Shown here: one piece after another, positions 44,857 through 57,509 of the stretch
How the letters are laid out: each line of letters starts with the position of its first letter
How positions within the stretch are numbered: the first letter of the stretch is position 1
From: Solanum dulcamara
Lineage: Eukaryota; Streptophyta; Magnoliopsida; Solanales; Solanaceae
Length of the DNA stretch: 64,000 nucleotides
Direction: 5' to 3'
NCBI RefSeq assembly: GCF_947179165.1
Contig: NC_077240.1
Location: 43,537,501 to 43,601,500, forward strand
Notes under the pieces: generated by a model
The model's database searches: none
What the model saw: the letters and a program-made list of their open reading frames with translations, nothing else
Told to the model about the DNA's origin: nothing
Translations under genes and position numbers: made by a program

Positions 44857-47800
44857 TGTTACAACCCACTCTTGAGCTCGGAATGTCCCTTAAGATTCTT
44901 AGAAGTTGCCAAGTGAGTCCGATAGTCTACCACACTATCAAATAACTATAAAGAAAGAAGAATGTGGTACCCCATGATAGGGAAGTTTGGAAATACGGTT
45001 ATAAGAATACGGAAGGAGTTGGAGGGAAAGTAATGAGTCGTAGGCCGCAATTTACCTAATGTAAGATACTAATTTAGAAGTCGTATACACTTGAGATACT
45101 TAAGGACATACCAAGCTTACGTAGCAAGGATTACACAGGTTCTTAAAATTAAACGAGATTACGAACCCATGAAGAAGAGAAGAAAAGGACACGAGGCAGC
45201 CTAGAAAGGCGACATGTGGCAGCACCTCAAGCAAGCAGGTGACCCACCTGCTTGGGGTCAAGTGGGTTGGGCCTCACCAAGGACATGTGGCAGCCCCTCA
45301 TTGGATGCATGGTTGACATGGCCCAATAGATAGGGATGACACATGTCACCTCCTAGTGAGGTGTATATATGTATGTTTGTGTGACTACTAAATCATTTCT
45401 TATTCTATTTGGAGCTGAAACTTCAGCAAACAAAAGAGAGAAAACGCTGCAGGAAAATGAAAGGCAGCCATGGTTTGGAAGAATTAAAGGTAAGTTCTTC
45501 AATTTTTCCTCCATGAATTAATTGTCTAGGTTTTTATTAAACCACTGGAAGGTATATATATGTATATTATGGTAGTTATGGAACCGTTTTTTCAGTTTTA
45601 CACTTGGAGGGAATGAGAGAAAGCTGAATAGAAACCTAGAGGGCCAAGAGAGAGGGCTACGGGTTGGGGCTGCCAAGGTAAGCGTCCGAGTTTCGTTCCA
45701 TGAATTAATTAATTGAGGTGTCCCAAGGATATATAATGGTGTTTTATAACATAAAATTTCAATTTGGGACAGCGGATATGTGACACAAACAGCCCGCTCA
45801 ATTTCAGCACGTTTGGAGAAGTTTTGAGTTGCAATTTGGCAATTTTGGCCAATTTCGGGTAAGGTAAGGTTTCTCCTTTCAATTTGGAATTTATGGTGTT
45901 TTTATGGAGTGTATTATATGCCTTTTTTGTGACTGGAAATTTAAAAATGGTATAGGAATGCTTGACGTTGGAGACAATCCAAATTGTAGTCGCTATAGTT
46001 AAATTATCGTCGAAGTGAAGTATTGTGCTTGTGGTGTGCCATTGTAGGAGTGTGGGGGTGTGTTTCAGGGCCTAAATTTATTATAAAAGGTGTGTGGGTG
46101 CTTCTGTTTTCAGCCACATGACACCTCATTTCGTATAATTAAAGGCGTTGCGAGATAAAGTCTAGAAACCCTATTTTGGTATTGTAGTTTCAAGCGAGTT
46201 GTTTGGAGTTTGTTTTGTATATTGTTGGTATGAATTGCTTAAATATATGCCGAAGTTTATTGTTGTTGGTTGGCTGTAGGTATTAGGGGTGTAATTGGAA
46301 ATTCGGATAGGGCATGTTATTGGGGAGGTGCTGCCCAATTTTTGTTAACGCCTTAAGTAATTAAAGACCTAGTCGAGGAGACGAACGAGGACATAGGTTC
46401 CATGACTACTAAGGTACAACTGAAGGTATTGAAAAGTTTAAGGTTGTTGATACTTGAATTTCTTCCATGCTAAATAAGTTTGGAGGACGACAACATGGAC
46501 GTGATTAAGAGAAGTCCATATGAGGTATGCGAAGCTTTCTCTTGGCATGTTTTTGGAATAAGTATGTAAAGCTGTCTTTCTTCCCTTTTGGAATGTCTTA
46601 GCCTTAAGTAAATGGTATGCGAAATGAGGGGATAATTCCATTCCTAGAACTCCAAGTACGCCTCATAATCCCTATCCACCGCTTAGTATTTGAACTTCTG
46701 TAAGAATTGAGTATTGCCTGTTATGGCTTCTACATGTCAGAAAGTAGAGTGTGGAAAGCTATCTGTCCCTTCTCTTGATATTTACTTGGTATGAAAATGA
46801 GACTATGATGCCATGTTTTACACTGAGCCCTAGGATGGGCCGGATATGAAATATGTACAGTATGACCACATGAAAGGAGGTACAGACTATGTAGACCTTA
46901 CTCTCTTTCTTTTTCTTGCATGTCTTAGTTATAAGTAAAATATGATACGAGCTCTAGGGTAACTCCATTCTTAAACATTTCCTATTTACTTTTGAATATC
47001 GAACTCTTGTAATAGTTGAACTAGTTCCCTAAAAACTTTTATGTATTAAGGAGATAATAAATGTACAGGCTCCAAGTCTTAAAGACTACATGACACTAAG
47101 TGTTTTGATTCCATAAATGATTTGGCCCTATGTTTATACATGTCTAGGGTCCCCGAGATTACAATTTAGATAGACCATAATGGCATTTAAAGGACACTCG
47201 AGATGACTACAACACTACTCGGGTTCTCAGGCTAAAACTTAACTTTCTTATTCTGTCGAGTCTCCGATATAATTTAAATTGCATATAGTTACTCACTACT
47301 CTATTCATGTATACTGTAACACTTCTTCGCCGAGTCCCGAGCCGGTTATTAGATTCATGCAATTCACTGCATTGTCCACCGCCCCTCACTAGAGGGCCGG
47401 GTTATATATGTATATATATGATGATGAGTTGTAATAAGTTGGTTTTACAGATATATTCACCGGATCCTTGGTAGGGCCATCTATATGGTATAATTTGAAC
47501 ATTCATGCTTTTGTAATTCACAGAGTATAGGTATAGGTTTCTGATTTGATATTTTATCCCTTGCTTCTCTATTGTAATTCACAGAGTATAGGTACATATG
47601 TCGTACTGACTCCCTTCCTTCGGGGGGCTGCGTTACATGTACGTAGGTACAGAACGGGTTTTGGGAGTCTGTCAGCTTAGGATTCCGCTCAGCTCAGCTG
47701 GAAGAAACTCTATTGTATCGAAGCCTAGGTTTTTGGTACTGAACACTGATGTATAAAATTGTTTTGTCTATTAAGGGGTACGACGGGGGCCCTATCCCGC

Positions 47801-48131
47801 CATATGTTATCATTAATATTTTAGAGGTATGCAGACATATATATGTGTGTTGTGTATGTCAGTTTGATTCAGCTGGGTCTACATAATGTGTGATATATGT
47901 TATTATGTTATGGCAGCCTTGTCGGCTTGCATGCCCTTTCATGAGGTGATATAAATGAAAGAGTCTACAAGTTTATAAAAATATTATTGCCCAATAGGGC
48001 TTTGATACACGGCGTTGTGTTGTTTGTAGTCCAGTTTGACTACACTTGATTTATATGCATTGCATGTCTATAGTTTGACTTGACCACAACTAATAGATAT
48101 ATATACGGGGGTCCAGGTCGGACCCCAGTCG
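44857..48131 (+). repeat. 3' LTR of E, last ~27 bases missing
   Basis: Starts TGTTACAACCCACTCTTGAG; aligned by eye to 20972-24261. Ends at GGACCCCAGTCGC, where the usual AGCCTATGGGGTTGGGTCGTGACA is replaced by T interior. U3 spans 45180-45370, where the G-boxes have decayed to forms such as GACACGAGGC and GACACATGTC. A duplicated TGTAATTCACAGAGTATAGG unit lies at 47512-47590. Confidence 0.88.
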
Positions 48132-48426
48132 CCGACGCTAGAGACTTTTTTATGGTTAGGGCACTGTGATTGTGTTGTTTAGATGCTACATTGACTAGTA
48201 TATGACTGATTGTATTTATTTGGTTAGCCAAGATTAGTACAATGTTATGAATTAATCATTGCGAGTTGGTTAGAGCATGAGTGCATTGCATAAGTGAAGT
48301 TGGGCATATGGGTTATGTTGTAGGGCTTATATATATATTTCCAATGAGTTGATTATATTTGTGCATCGTTTGGTTTTATGTTGTGTTATTACTTGAGGAA
48401 AAGCAACAATTCTAAGTTTAGGGTGT
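48132..48426 (+). other. Interior of T (right) and PPT
   Basis: AT-rich and without frames. Ends TTACTTGAGGAAAAGCAA then TAAGTTTAGGGTGT (48413-48426), the characteristic pre-LTR sequence and polypurine-like tract of Tat-type elements. Confidence 0.6.
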
Positions 48427-50051
48427 TGATGTGTCTCCAAAAGACGGCATTTACGATGCCCAAAACATAGAATTATTGTAAGCTCTGAAGCGTGTTTTGT
48501 TAGTTAGATATATGTTTTTATTTAGTTTTCAGTGAAATTGAAGTTTGCTTGAGTTGATGATCGTTGGATTGGTTTATGTGGAAATTTTCTTGCATTTGGA
48601 CTAACACTTAGTTTTGTTGAGGTTTTGGGATAACTTGTGAGGACAAATCAAAGAAGGAACTTCATTGTGCATTGAAAGATCTTACCTTGGATGTTTGGAG
48701 ACTAAATCAACATATTTGGATAAAGGGTGTACACCACGAGACCCTTGAAGGTTCATGGTACACACCACTCTCGGTGAAAAGGGCCCTCCATCCGTGAAGG
48801 AACCATCGAGGAAAGCAGCCAAGAATTTGGCTAAGACAGAAGTGGCCTTTATGGATGCTGTGGTGGGATGGCAAGGCATATTTGGCCAAGGATAACACCA
48901 AGAGGCATACCACTTGGCTTGAAAAGCATCACTGGTCGTGAAGATGCCCAGGCGAAACATTAGAAGTTTTCCTAGTTCTATTAGGATTTGTTTTCCTACT
49001 TAGTTTAGGATTAGGTTTCAACTTCTATAAATATCGACTTTGTTCTAGGTTTAGGGGGGCATTTTACCTATTGTTTTGGGGCTATATTAGACGACTAAAT
49101 TTTTTATTTTAAAGATATTTTCATCATCAAAAATGCTACTAGAGAGTAGCACAAGAGCACACATGACAATTTGTTTCTTCGCTAGTTTGGTAGACTTGAA
49201 TCAAGTTTTGCTTGCTAGCTTACATCATTTGATTCTTGTGTTGATTTTGTATAACATTGTAAGTACTGTTTCATAAATTATACACAAGCTCTTTTTTCTT
49301 TACTTATAATTATGCATAGGTAATCCCATAACTAGGGCTGTGGGAACCATGACGACTTAAATAGAGTGTGCAAACGTAGGATTCATATTCGTGATTTATT
49401 TTTGCATGTATTGTGATTTATTCATTAAAAAGTCTTTCTTATTGATTGCATGAATTGAGAATTTTCTTGTATTCATTTCTTTTCCGGGAGAGAGTTAGTG
49501 ATAAACAAAAGATTATCACATCAGGAATTCGAAGAGTCTGGCTTCGTAAAAAGTGATAAACTTTGTGTAAGTTACTTGAGATCAGAAGGAGCTAGTACTC
49601 TGAGATCTAGAACGATGTTTAGTGAAGAAAATATTTTGAGATCGGGAGGAGATGAATGATATATGTCTAATAAGGAAGGGAGGTGAATTGGATGTTAGAT
49701 AACTTTCTAGATTTTACATGCAATACATTGGACAATATCACGAATACGAGTTATATATTATGTCGTATGTCATGGGGATCATAACCCTAGTCTAGTCTAC
49801 ATATTGTTATAACCTTAAATTTGTTTACTTGTCATTTTATTGTTACTTGTTCTTAAATCAAATCTAAAACTCCAACTTTTACTTTATGCATCTTTATTTT
49901 CGGGAAGTAGCTACTACAACTGAATAGTGATAGCTAATAGAATTATTTCAACCTATTCACTGTAGGATCGACCCTGACTCGTAGTTGGGTAAAATACACT
50001 ACTAATGATCATCTATATTTCATTCAAGAGGTATAATTGAGAATTATCACA
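48427..50051 (+). repeat. 3' LTR of T (1625 bp)
   Basis: TGATGTGTCTCC to GAGAATTATCA. Its second part aligns with 18147-19370. TATAAATA at 49027-49034 matches the TATA of the left LTR. Minus-strand frames 48682-48960 and 48707-48913 are shadows. Confidence 0.8.
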
Positions 50052-50900
50052 TACGCTATAACTTTACTTCTCTACATCAACATACAACCCAATCCAACTC
50101 TAGATGCATCATAATAAATGACGAAACTATATGTTTCCTCGGGTAGGGACAAAAACTGGAGCAGTAGTCAATATCATTTTCAACTCTTGAAAACTCTTCT
50201 CACACACAAATGACCATTTAAAGTTAGTCTTTTTCTAAATCAACTTAGTCAACGGCGAAGATATGGATGAAAATCCCTCAACAAACATCCAATAGTAACT
50301 AGCTAAATCTAAGAAACTTCTTATGTCTATCGAAGATGTGGGTCTGGGCTAGTTCTTAAGGTCTTCAATTTTCTCTAAATCAACTCGAATACCATCTCTA
50401 GAAATAATATGGCCTAAGAATTCCATCGATGCAAGCCAAAACTCATACTTTAAAAACATTGCAGACAACTCTCGATCATTAAGAGTTTGGAGAATAATTC
50501 AGAGATAGTTGACATACTCCTGCTCACTTCTTGAATAGATTAGGATATCGTTGATAAATACAATAAAAAACATGTCTAAGTACTGTTTGAACATTCTGTT
50601 CATGAGGTCCATAAATTTTGCATGAGCGTTATTCAAACCAAAGGACATAACTAGGAACTCATAATGACCATACCTTGTTCTAAAGGTTTTGTTCACAATG
50701 TCACTTTCTCTCACTTTCAACTAATGATAGACTGATTTAAGGTCTATCTTAGAGAAATAAGTAGCACCCTTAAGTTAGTCGAAATGCCATTGATTCTAAG
50801 GAGAGAGTACTTATTCTTTATAGTAACCTTTTTCAACTGACGGTAGTCAATGAACATTCTTAGAAACCATCTTTCTTTTGCACGAGTTTGATAGAAGTAC
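50052..50900 (-). pseudogene. RT and RNase H start (F, right half)
   Basis: Minus-strand reading: a decayed finger/palm zone (50720-50900), then the open stretch 50499-50720 with [36 protein letters not shown] palm residues and catalytic FINDILIYS, in which one of the two usual Asp is Asn. The RT connection follows, and RNase H begins (VIYYDASRVGLGCMLM near 50085-50130) before the sequence stops at 50052 where T's LTR is joined. Catalytic loss plus stops make it dead. It probably belongs with the integrase at 17470-18113. Confidence 0.85.
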
Positions 50901-51620
50901 CCCCAAGGTGAGCTAAGAGATCTCTCAGCTACTTTTTTAACTTTTTTAACTTGGCTGAATCTATTATATACGACAAAATAGAAATAGACTGAGTATTGGG
51001 AATAACATCTATTTCGAAGTCTATATCTATATCGGGAGGGACTCTAGGTAAACCTTCAAGAAAGACTTCATAAAACTCACTCACAATTGTAACTGACTGA
51101 AGGGATGAGGTCTCTGCACTATCATCTCTAACTCGAACAATGTGGTAGATACTCCCCTTAGAGACTAACTTTATCGACTTAAGGTATGAAATGAATCGAC
51201 CCTTAGGCAAAACTAGATTAACCTTCCACTTAATAATTGGCTCATTAGGAAACTAGAATTTGAGAAGTCAAGTTCTACAATCAACTAAGGTATAACAAGC
51301 ATAAAAGTCATTCCACGCTAAGAATCATATCAAAGTCAACCATGTCTAACTCAACTAAGTCTACAGAAGTATCTTTATTATAAATATAGACTATACAATT
51401 TTGATAGGCTATTTTTGGTAGAATAGACTCACCAACAATAATAGAAATATTGAAAGGCTTTAAAAGTCATTCGGGAAGGATCCCAAAAATAATGGCTACA
51501 TAAGGAGTCACAAAAGATAAGGTAGAACATGGATCAAATAATGTATAAACATTATGAGTAAAGACTCGAAGCATACCAATGACAATATCTGGTGAGTTCT
51601 CTTGGTTGTGGCAACTAGCC
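50901..51620 (-). pseudogene. Protease and linker region of F
   Basis: Minus-strand reading around 51600-51240: GMLRVFTHNVYTLFDPCSTLSFVTPYV places the active-site loop at DPCSTLSFV, followed by the LVELDMVDFDMIL strand, where the usual GMDWL is broken by a stop. The 93-codon open stretch 50929-51210 is the linker (VSEFYEVFLEGLPRVPPD) that joins protease to RT. Order gag-PR-RT is as in Ty3 elements. Confidence 0.8.
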
Positions 51621-52830
51621 ATAGCATACATACAATTTGAACCTCCGCCTGCCCCTAATGTAGAACCTCTCTAATTACCCTATTTGGTGGTGCTTCTGAA
51701 GAAGATTGTCTCTATTTCCCCCATTACCTTGCCTATCTAACGAGCAATCCCTCATGCATTGACCCATTTGGCTACAATTTTAGTAATCACTAGTGCCACT
51801 AAAATTTTGCTTGCCTTGAGACCTCTAGTCATTCCCATTATTGGTTGCAGTTACACTTGCTAAAGAAGATGCATAACTAGAAGACCTCTTCTAAATGAAT
51901 GAGCAGTTGCCATTTCTACCCTTTTGAGTGTTAGACTCATTACATGTGGACTTATCTTTCATTTTCTAGTGCTCCTCCCTATACTTATTCTTGTTATCCT
52001 AAACTCACCGAGCATATACCATAAGTATGGAGGTTTCCATATCTGAAATCAACAAACTTGCTTGACACTCCTTTTTCACATGCCTGCTCAAGCCAGAAAC
52101 AAACTTCCTTATCTTCAACCTTATATTTGGAACCATTGCGGGAGCATACATGGATAACCAAATGAACTTAAGGCTACACTCCTTGAAAATAATCCCCTCC
52201 TTCTTCATATTCATAAACTTATCTACCTTTGCATATCTTAGCTCTTACAAAAAGAAATGGTCGAGGAATGTAATTTCAAATCCATCCCAGATTGCAGGCT
52301 CTGTATCCTCACCTCGACTTTCCTCTCAATGGTTGTATTATACATTAGAAACATCCTTTTGTTGATAAGATACCAATTCAACTCCCTCTACCTCAGTAGC
52401 ATGCATTGTCTTTATGATCTTCCATATATCATCAATGAAGATTTGACAGTCTTCCTCAACTCTAGATCCAGAGAAGACTGGTGGGTTCATCCTCATGTTG
52501 TCTTAGATTCTATTAGAAGAATATGGCTCTTGAGGACTAGATCTTAGTAGTGGGATATGCTAGCGGTCTATCTAGGCAACCCTCAACTCGTTGAGCATAG
52601 AAATTGCTCCTCTATATTTAACCTCAAAAGTAATAGCAAGCTGGGTAGTCTATGAAGCCTTTTGTGTCCCATTATTATTCTTATTTTGATTCTAAGCTCC
52701 TCGGGGTTGGTTTTAGATCTGCATTCTGGACTGTGGTGGAATCTTGTTGTCAGCAACATTTCTCTACCATAGGCATGACCATCACTTAGAAACCATTGCT
52801 GGTTCCCAAGAAAACCCTTGGCCTGGCTAA
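51621..52830 (-). pseudogene. gag remnant of element F
   Basis: Minus-strand reading from about 52800: an N-terminal zone (AISMLNELRVA near 52590-52625), the gag core with FVSGLSRHVKKECQASLLISDME (open stretch 52005-52214) and MVYAR, and a decayed Cys-rich knuckle near 51740-51790 (CSQMGQCMRDC). The gag of chromoviruses has this order. Multiple stops. Plus-strand frames 52150-52547 are shadows. Confidence 0.8.
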
Positions 52831-53340
52831 CTCACTAAGCAGAAGACTTATTGATAAGAAGTATACTCATATGGGAACAATAAGTGTAAATAAACTTAAC
52901 TATCCCTCTTTAAACTCAATACTAAAATATATGATGTATATATCTTGATATTTCCAAAACATAACACAAATGAAAAAAAACTGAATACACTCAAACTCTG
53001 TGTGACTAGTCTCTAATGCCTCTAAAACTGACTCTAAATGGGTACCAAGATAGACCCATGGGTAACTCAAAATGAATACTGGTACTAAAATGGAAGAATA
53101 AAATAAAGATTTGAGAGCTCTTTTGATTGCAAAGAGGCCTCACTAAAGGTGGATAGAAAACTAATCTTTAATGATGCGCCTGTTAAGGATCTCTATCAAT
53201 TGTGTTTGCATCATAAAATGATGCAACGCCAAATAGCGTCAGTTCATGGAATGTACGGTATGTAAAATGGTTGGAAAAAAAACTTACTCAAGATACTTAA
53301 CTCAACTCAACTAAGAAAATAGCTTAACTCAATAAGTCAT

Positions 53341-53379
<39 letters not shown>

Positions 53380-53903
53380 AATGCTTTAAAGATATCAATA
53401 GATACTGTACCTCAGTGTCTACAAATATTATATTTTATTCTAGAGGAGTTTCTCTAACCGACAACCATTACTTATGAGCTATGTGATGGTACAATGAACT
53501 ACTGACGTTGCCATAACATTTCTAATACTTTGCTAGGGTAAAAGATACAAACTCATCTCTGCATCCATATAAAATTCCTCTTTTTGGACTATGAGGAGTC
53601 GCCCGAATGAATGGTATGATCCTATCCTATACTGGCTATGTAGTTTATGGGGTTCGAGTTGTTCTATACTCTTATCCAAATCGGTGCTCAATACTACTCC
53701 CAATATGTATTTACTATGCTCATATCTCAAGTGAGTGTATTTACTCAATTAACTCATTTAGTCTCTTTTGGACTTAGCTCAAACTTAAATCTTCCCAACT
53801 CATCTTTTCTCTTAACAATAGATATGTTCTCAACTCAATAAATGCACTTAAAAGTATAATTGACTTCTCAACTCAATATCAAAAATAAATGTTTAAAGGT
53901 ATT
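52831..53903 (-). other. Probable leader/LTR remnant of F
   Basis: AT-rich with many ACTCAACT repeats and an (AT)n tract (53344-53378). It lies upstream of F's gag, so a leader or LTR is expected, but no clear primer site or LTR boundary is visible. It probably resumes at 61120, as similar ACTCAACTCA/AATTATAATTA motifs occur on the other side of D. Confidence 0.4.
53344..53378. repeat. (AT)n microsatellite
   Basis: About 17 uninterrupted AT units. Confidence 0.95.
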
Positions 53904-55021
53904 TGTTATGCCCGTACTTTTGTACTTCGAAAAGCCTTCTTAAACTTCTTAAAAGTTGCCACATGACCAAGATTATCTATAATGTTATCAAATAACTCTA
54001 AGGAAGGGAGGATGTGATGCACCATAAGTGTGAAGGTTGGAAATAGGGTTATAAGGATTTAAACCAAGTTGGGGGCCAAAGTAACAAGTCGTGGGACTCG
54101 ACTTACTTGCGTAAGCTACCAACTTGGATGTCTTACGTACTTAAGCTATTGGAGTACATGTTGACCTTAAGTAGCAAGGAATACATAGGCTGTTGGAGTG
54201 AGATGAGATTACAAACCCACGGAAGAGAAATAAGGAGATGACGCACCTACTCAAAGAAAGTAGGTGATGCACCTACTTAGGGTCAAGTAGGTGATGCAGT
54301 AGCTTGGGGTGGACCCCACTGCCACGTGGCAGTGTGTGAGAGACCGCACAGGCTGAGCTGGCACCCTAAAGGGCTGCCACGTGTAAACCCTAGGGGAATG
54401 CCATATGGAACCTCCTAAGGAGATATATATGTATGTATTTTATGACGAAGTCATCATATTTCTCACTTTGAGACTTAGAAGCTAAGAGAGAAAATTGAGA
54501 GGAAGAAAGAAGAGAGCTACGGCTTGACTTCTCCAAAGGTAAATCTCTAATTTTTCTCCATAAATTAATTATCTAAGGTGTTCCTCGGATACGTAAAGGT
54601 TTATATATGTATATTATAATGACTAACGAGTCATTTCATCAGCCCTACACTTGGAAAGAATTGAGAAAAAATCCTAGGAAGCCAAAGAGAGGAGCTACAG
54701 GTTTGGAGGCCAAGAAAGGTAAGGCCCAATTTTGTTCTATGAATTAATTATTTAAGGTATACTATAGTGATATAACGGTGTTTAATAATGAAAAAAATTG
54801 GTTTAAGGAAGCAAGGAAGAGTGATGACCAGTCCACTACTTTTTAGCGCGATTAAGGAACTTCCGAGGTTAGTTTTTACAAGTTTTAAACAAGGTAAGTT
54901 CTTCCCTTTCAAGGGGAAGTTAATCATGTTGATATGGGCTGTATTACCGGTGTTAAATGAAGTTGAAAGTAGGAAAAATGTATAAGTATGCTTGGCGTTA
55001 GAAACAAACTAATTTGAAGTC
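53904..55021 (+). repeat. 5' LTR of D (truncated, 1118 bp)
   Basis: Matches 57510-58640 closely. Contains U3 with CACGTG near 54320 and 54376, TATA near 54423-54432, and the three splice-donor modules. A 65-codon frame (54788-54985) recurs at 58418-58615 only because both are LTR copies; it is not a gene. Confidence 0.85.
54290..54440 (+). promoter_or_regulatory. U3 promoter of D's 5' LTR
   Basis: GCCACGTGGCAG at about 54320, GCTGCCACGTGTAAACC at about 54372, then TATATATGTATGT at 54423. Same plan as C and E. Confidence 0.5.
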
Positions 55022-56589
55022 TTACGCAGCTTTATAGGGAAGGTTCAGAATAAAAGGTTAAGTGTTAACGAAAGTAAAGGTAAGCCACAAGATGAGGTGA
55101 ATGCCAGAAATGACTAGTGTGCTAAGAACAAATAGAGGTAAACAAGAGATGTGTTGAAAACGAAAAATGAAAGAACTACTGAAGAAAGCACTCAAGATAG
55201 ACGTAATTACTCAAGTGTGAGTATCGGACACAAAGGGAAATAGACAGCTACGTACTGAAGGTATAGTACAATGAAAAGGTAATAAGACAAGACCACTATT
55301 AAAACAAAGTTGCTATGATTCTGAGTAAGATTAGAAGATAGCATCGAGTACATGACAAGGATGAAAGCTCATGAGGCATAAAGTAGCATTATGTATACAT
55401 GACTCCACCTTGGAGAATAGTGAGATCCTTCAAGGATAGAGGATGTAGAATTGCAGAACAACGGGTGCATTGCAAATTTACTAGAGGAACAAATGCTGTC
55501 CACAGGAATAAGGCTAGTATTATGACCAAGTTTGAAATACAGATCATCAAGGTATAAGTGCTCCCAAGTGGGGAATTTAAAACGATTATGAGCACGAGCT
55601 AATTACTGTTTGGGATGAATGGAATGTGTCTTTGAATTCACTGCTACACTAAGGATACTACTCTAGTACCAGTGTTCAGACTGGATTTGGTACTATATAT
55701 CGAGGATTCTAAGTACCTCATGATTGTATTAAGGCTTCATACATAGGTACACCCAAAAGGGGGGAAGTGGATATGAGAGATACAAGTGTGAGATGAAACC
55801 AACTGACATTAAAATATGTTAATGTAAACACGTAAACTTTAAGTGAGATCCTATGCCGGAAGGAGCTAGCAAGATCTAAAAGCCAGTAATAGACAGATAG
55901 AAGTCAAGATGATATCTAAAATAGTGCGGAGGATTATTGGGAAGAACCTTGAGCAGTATGACATTAACGTATGGGTGCATACTAAAAGGGATGAATACGA
56001 CAAGAGAATAATAATGAGTAGCTTAAAGATATTATAAGGGATAGTTAGGCTATACTTGACTAAAGGTTAAGATGTTGTCAATAGAGTTATTGGATACTAA
56101 TATTGTGACATACAAGTAGCAAAAGAAAAAGGATAAGAAATCTTTCCTACGGTAGAATATGAGAAGACTTAAGAGTAAGTAAAGGAAGCGAAACAAGTAT
56201 GAAAGAATGTACTACAACTGCGTGTTAGTATAATAATATATGTGAAGCAGAATAAGTCAAGAGAAGGAAAGGCTATGAATAGAATTGAACACACTTTGTA
56301 TAAAGTGTAAAAAAAGAGTATACAACCTACGAATATTAGTATCTAAGGGTGAGATCAAGTGATTACTTGATAAAAATAATAAGTCAGTAATTGCAATATG
56401 ATATGGGGTAAGAGAACTAGAAAGAAGATCTGAGTAAAAGTGCAGTAAAACACGCCTAGAGTGTTATAAGTTGGATTAGGAGAAACGGTATAATAGCTTA
56501 AACAAAATTGAGCATTAGGAGCCTGATAGCCTATTACAAGAAATGGAAATCCCTACTTGGAAATGAAAAGCAGTGAATATGGATTGTAG
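55022..56589 (+). other. Non-coding interior of D
   Basis: Purine-rich; parts resemble the interiors of C and E (GGTACACCCAAAAGGGGGGAAG at 55744, GATGTTGTCAATAGAGTTATTGG at 56069). No gag, protease or RT motif and no 5S-like segment. Confidence 0.55.
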
Positions 56590-57375
56590 TATAGGCTGAC
56601 CTCGCATTCTACGGAAGCATGAGTTCAGATGGGTTATGGTAGATAGACTGACAGAATCAACACATTTTCTTCTAGTTAGGAAGATATATTCAGCTGAGGG
56701 TTATGCGAGATGATATATTAAGGAAATAGTAAGATTTCATGAAATTCCTATATCTACTATCTCAGATAGGGAAATTTAATTTGTGGCTATCTTCTGAAGA
56801 TTATTCTAGAAGGGATTTGGAACATAGGTGAATCTTAGTAGAGCATTTCACCCCAGACTAATGGACAGGCCCAGACATGTCTCAGCAGATTTTGGAGTCG
56901 ACATAAGTCATACATAGATAATCGACGTCGACATTTAAGGTTTGAAGTTGAGGATTGAGCATACTTAAAAGAGTCATCGATGAAAGGTGTAACAAATTTG
57001 ACAAGAAAGGTAAACTTGGCCCGGGATGTGAGGGTCCTTATCATATCATTTGTAGGATAGGAAGAGTTGCCTATGAGTTAGACCTACCATCATATTTGGA
57101 AGCGGTACACCCAGTCCCTTATATGTCAAGGTTTCGCAAAGGTATAAGTGACCCTTCAAGAATAGTTCTTATGGAGGAGATCCATGTAATAAGGAGTTAT
57201 CCTACGAAAAGCAACCTAGCGCCATCATGAATCAACAGATTAGAAGGTTGCGAACTAGGGACGTGGCTTCCGTTAGAGTCCTTGTGATAAAATAAGAATA
57301 AAGAAGAGTTAGCTTGGGAAACCGAAGAAGACATGGAAAAGAAATATCCGTACAGGCTCTCTATGTCAGGAAGTC
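56590..57375 (+). pseudogene. Integrase core, C-terminus and chromodomain (D)
   Basis: VMVDRLTESTHFLLVRK (about 56639), SAEGYAR, YIKEIVRFHEIPISTISDRE (about 56716-56775), then decay, then open stretch 56955-57230 with [35 protein letters not shown] and the YMSRFRKGISDPSRIV tail; chromodomain IRRLRTRDVASVRVL (about 57240-57285) is broken by a stop. Of the D/IN residues, the core DRLT and SDRE blocks remain. This is the best-preserved integrase core in the window but is still out of frame in several places. Confidence 0.82.
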
Positions 57376-57493
57376 TAAACTCCTAGGTTAGTTGAGTTGA
57401 TGAATAAAAGGACTATAGATGAAAACTATTACAATGAATTTCTAAAGTCCTTGCAAGACTTTATGAGACTAGTTAATATTCTTAGACGAATGT

Positions 57494-57509
57494 TCTAAAG
57501 GGGGAAGGA
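57494..57509 (+). promoter_or_regulatory. Polypurine tract of D
   Basis: TCTAAAGGGGGAAGGA immediately before the 3' LTR; the upstream ATTCTTAGACGAAT is a degenerate form of the hairpin seen in C and E. Confidence 0.75.

Larger units (their letters stand above)
20972..48131 (+). mobile_element. Chromovirus E, host of N1 and C
   Basis: Plus-strand element: 5' LTR 20972-24261, primer site 24266-24280, interior in three pieces (24262-24563, 27441-28516, 42292-44856), 3' LTR 44857-48131. N1 and C sit in the interior with perfect target duplications; removing them joins pieces that are collinear with C's own interior. The two LTRs share a distinctive start (TGTTAC..CC..ACTCTTGAGCTCGG) that differs from C's LTRs. 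E's uninterrupted interior is about 3.9 kb, too short for a full gag-pol. The 3' LTR lacks its last ~27 bases, so no target duplication can be read. Confidence 0.85.
18147..50051 (+). mobile_element. Tat/Athila-type LTR element T, split by E
   Basis: A left part (truncated 5' LTR 18147-19370, primer site 19374-19391, interior to 20971) and a right part (interior 48132-48426, 3' LTR 48427-50051) lie in the same orientation on the two sides of element E. The two LTRs align by eye along the shared ~1.2 kb. The primer site is of the TGGCGCCGTTGCC kind typical of Tat/Athila elements. No coding domain remains, so T is heavily deleted or non-autonomous. Assigning both halves to one element is inferred from order and orientation. 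Confidence 0.7.

Noticed and set aside
28517..48131. Apparent tandem array of LTR-interior-LTR-interior-LTR, as from unequal recombination
   Set aside because: The TACTA duplications around 28517-42291, the empty site in C itself, and the different LTR starts of C and E show nesting instead.
48682..48960. Minus-strand 92-codon frame with a signal-like start
   Set aside because: It lies inside T's 3' LTR and the same region of the 5' LTR (around 18150-18330) does not keep the frame.
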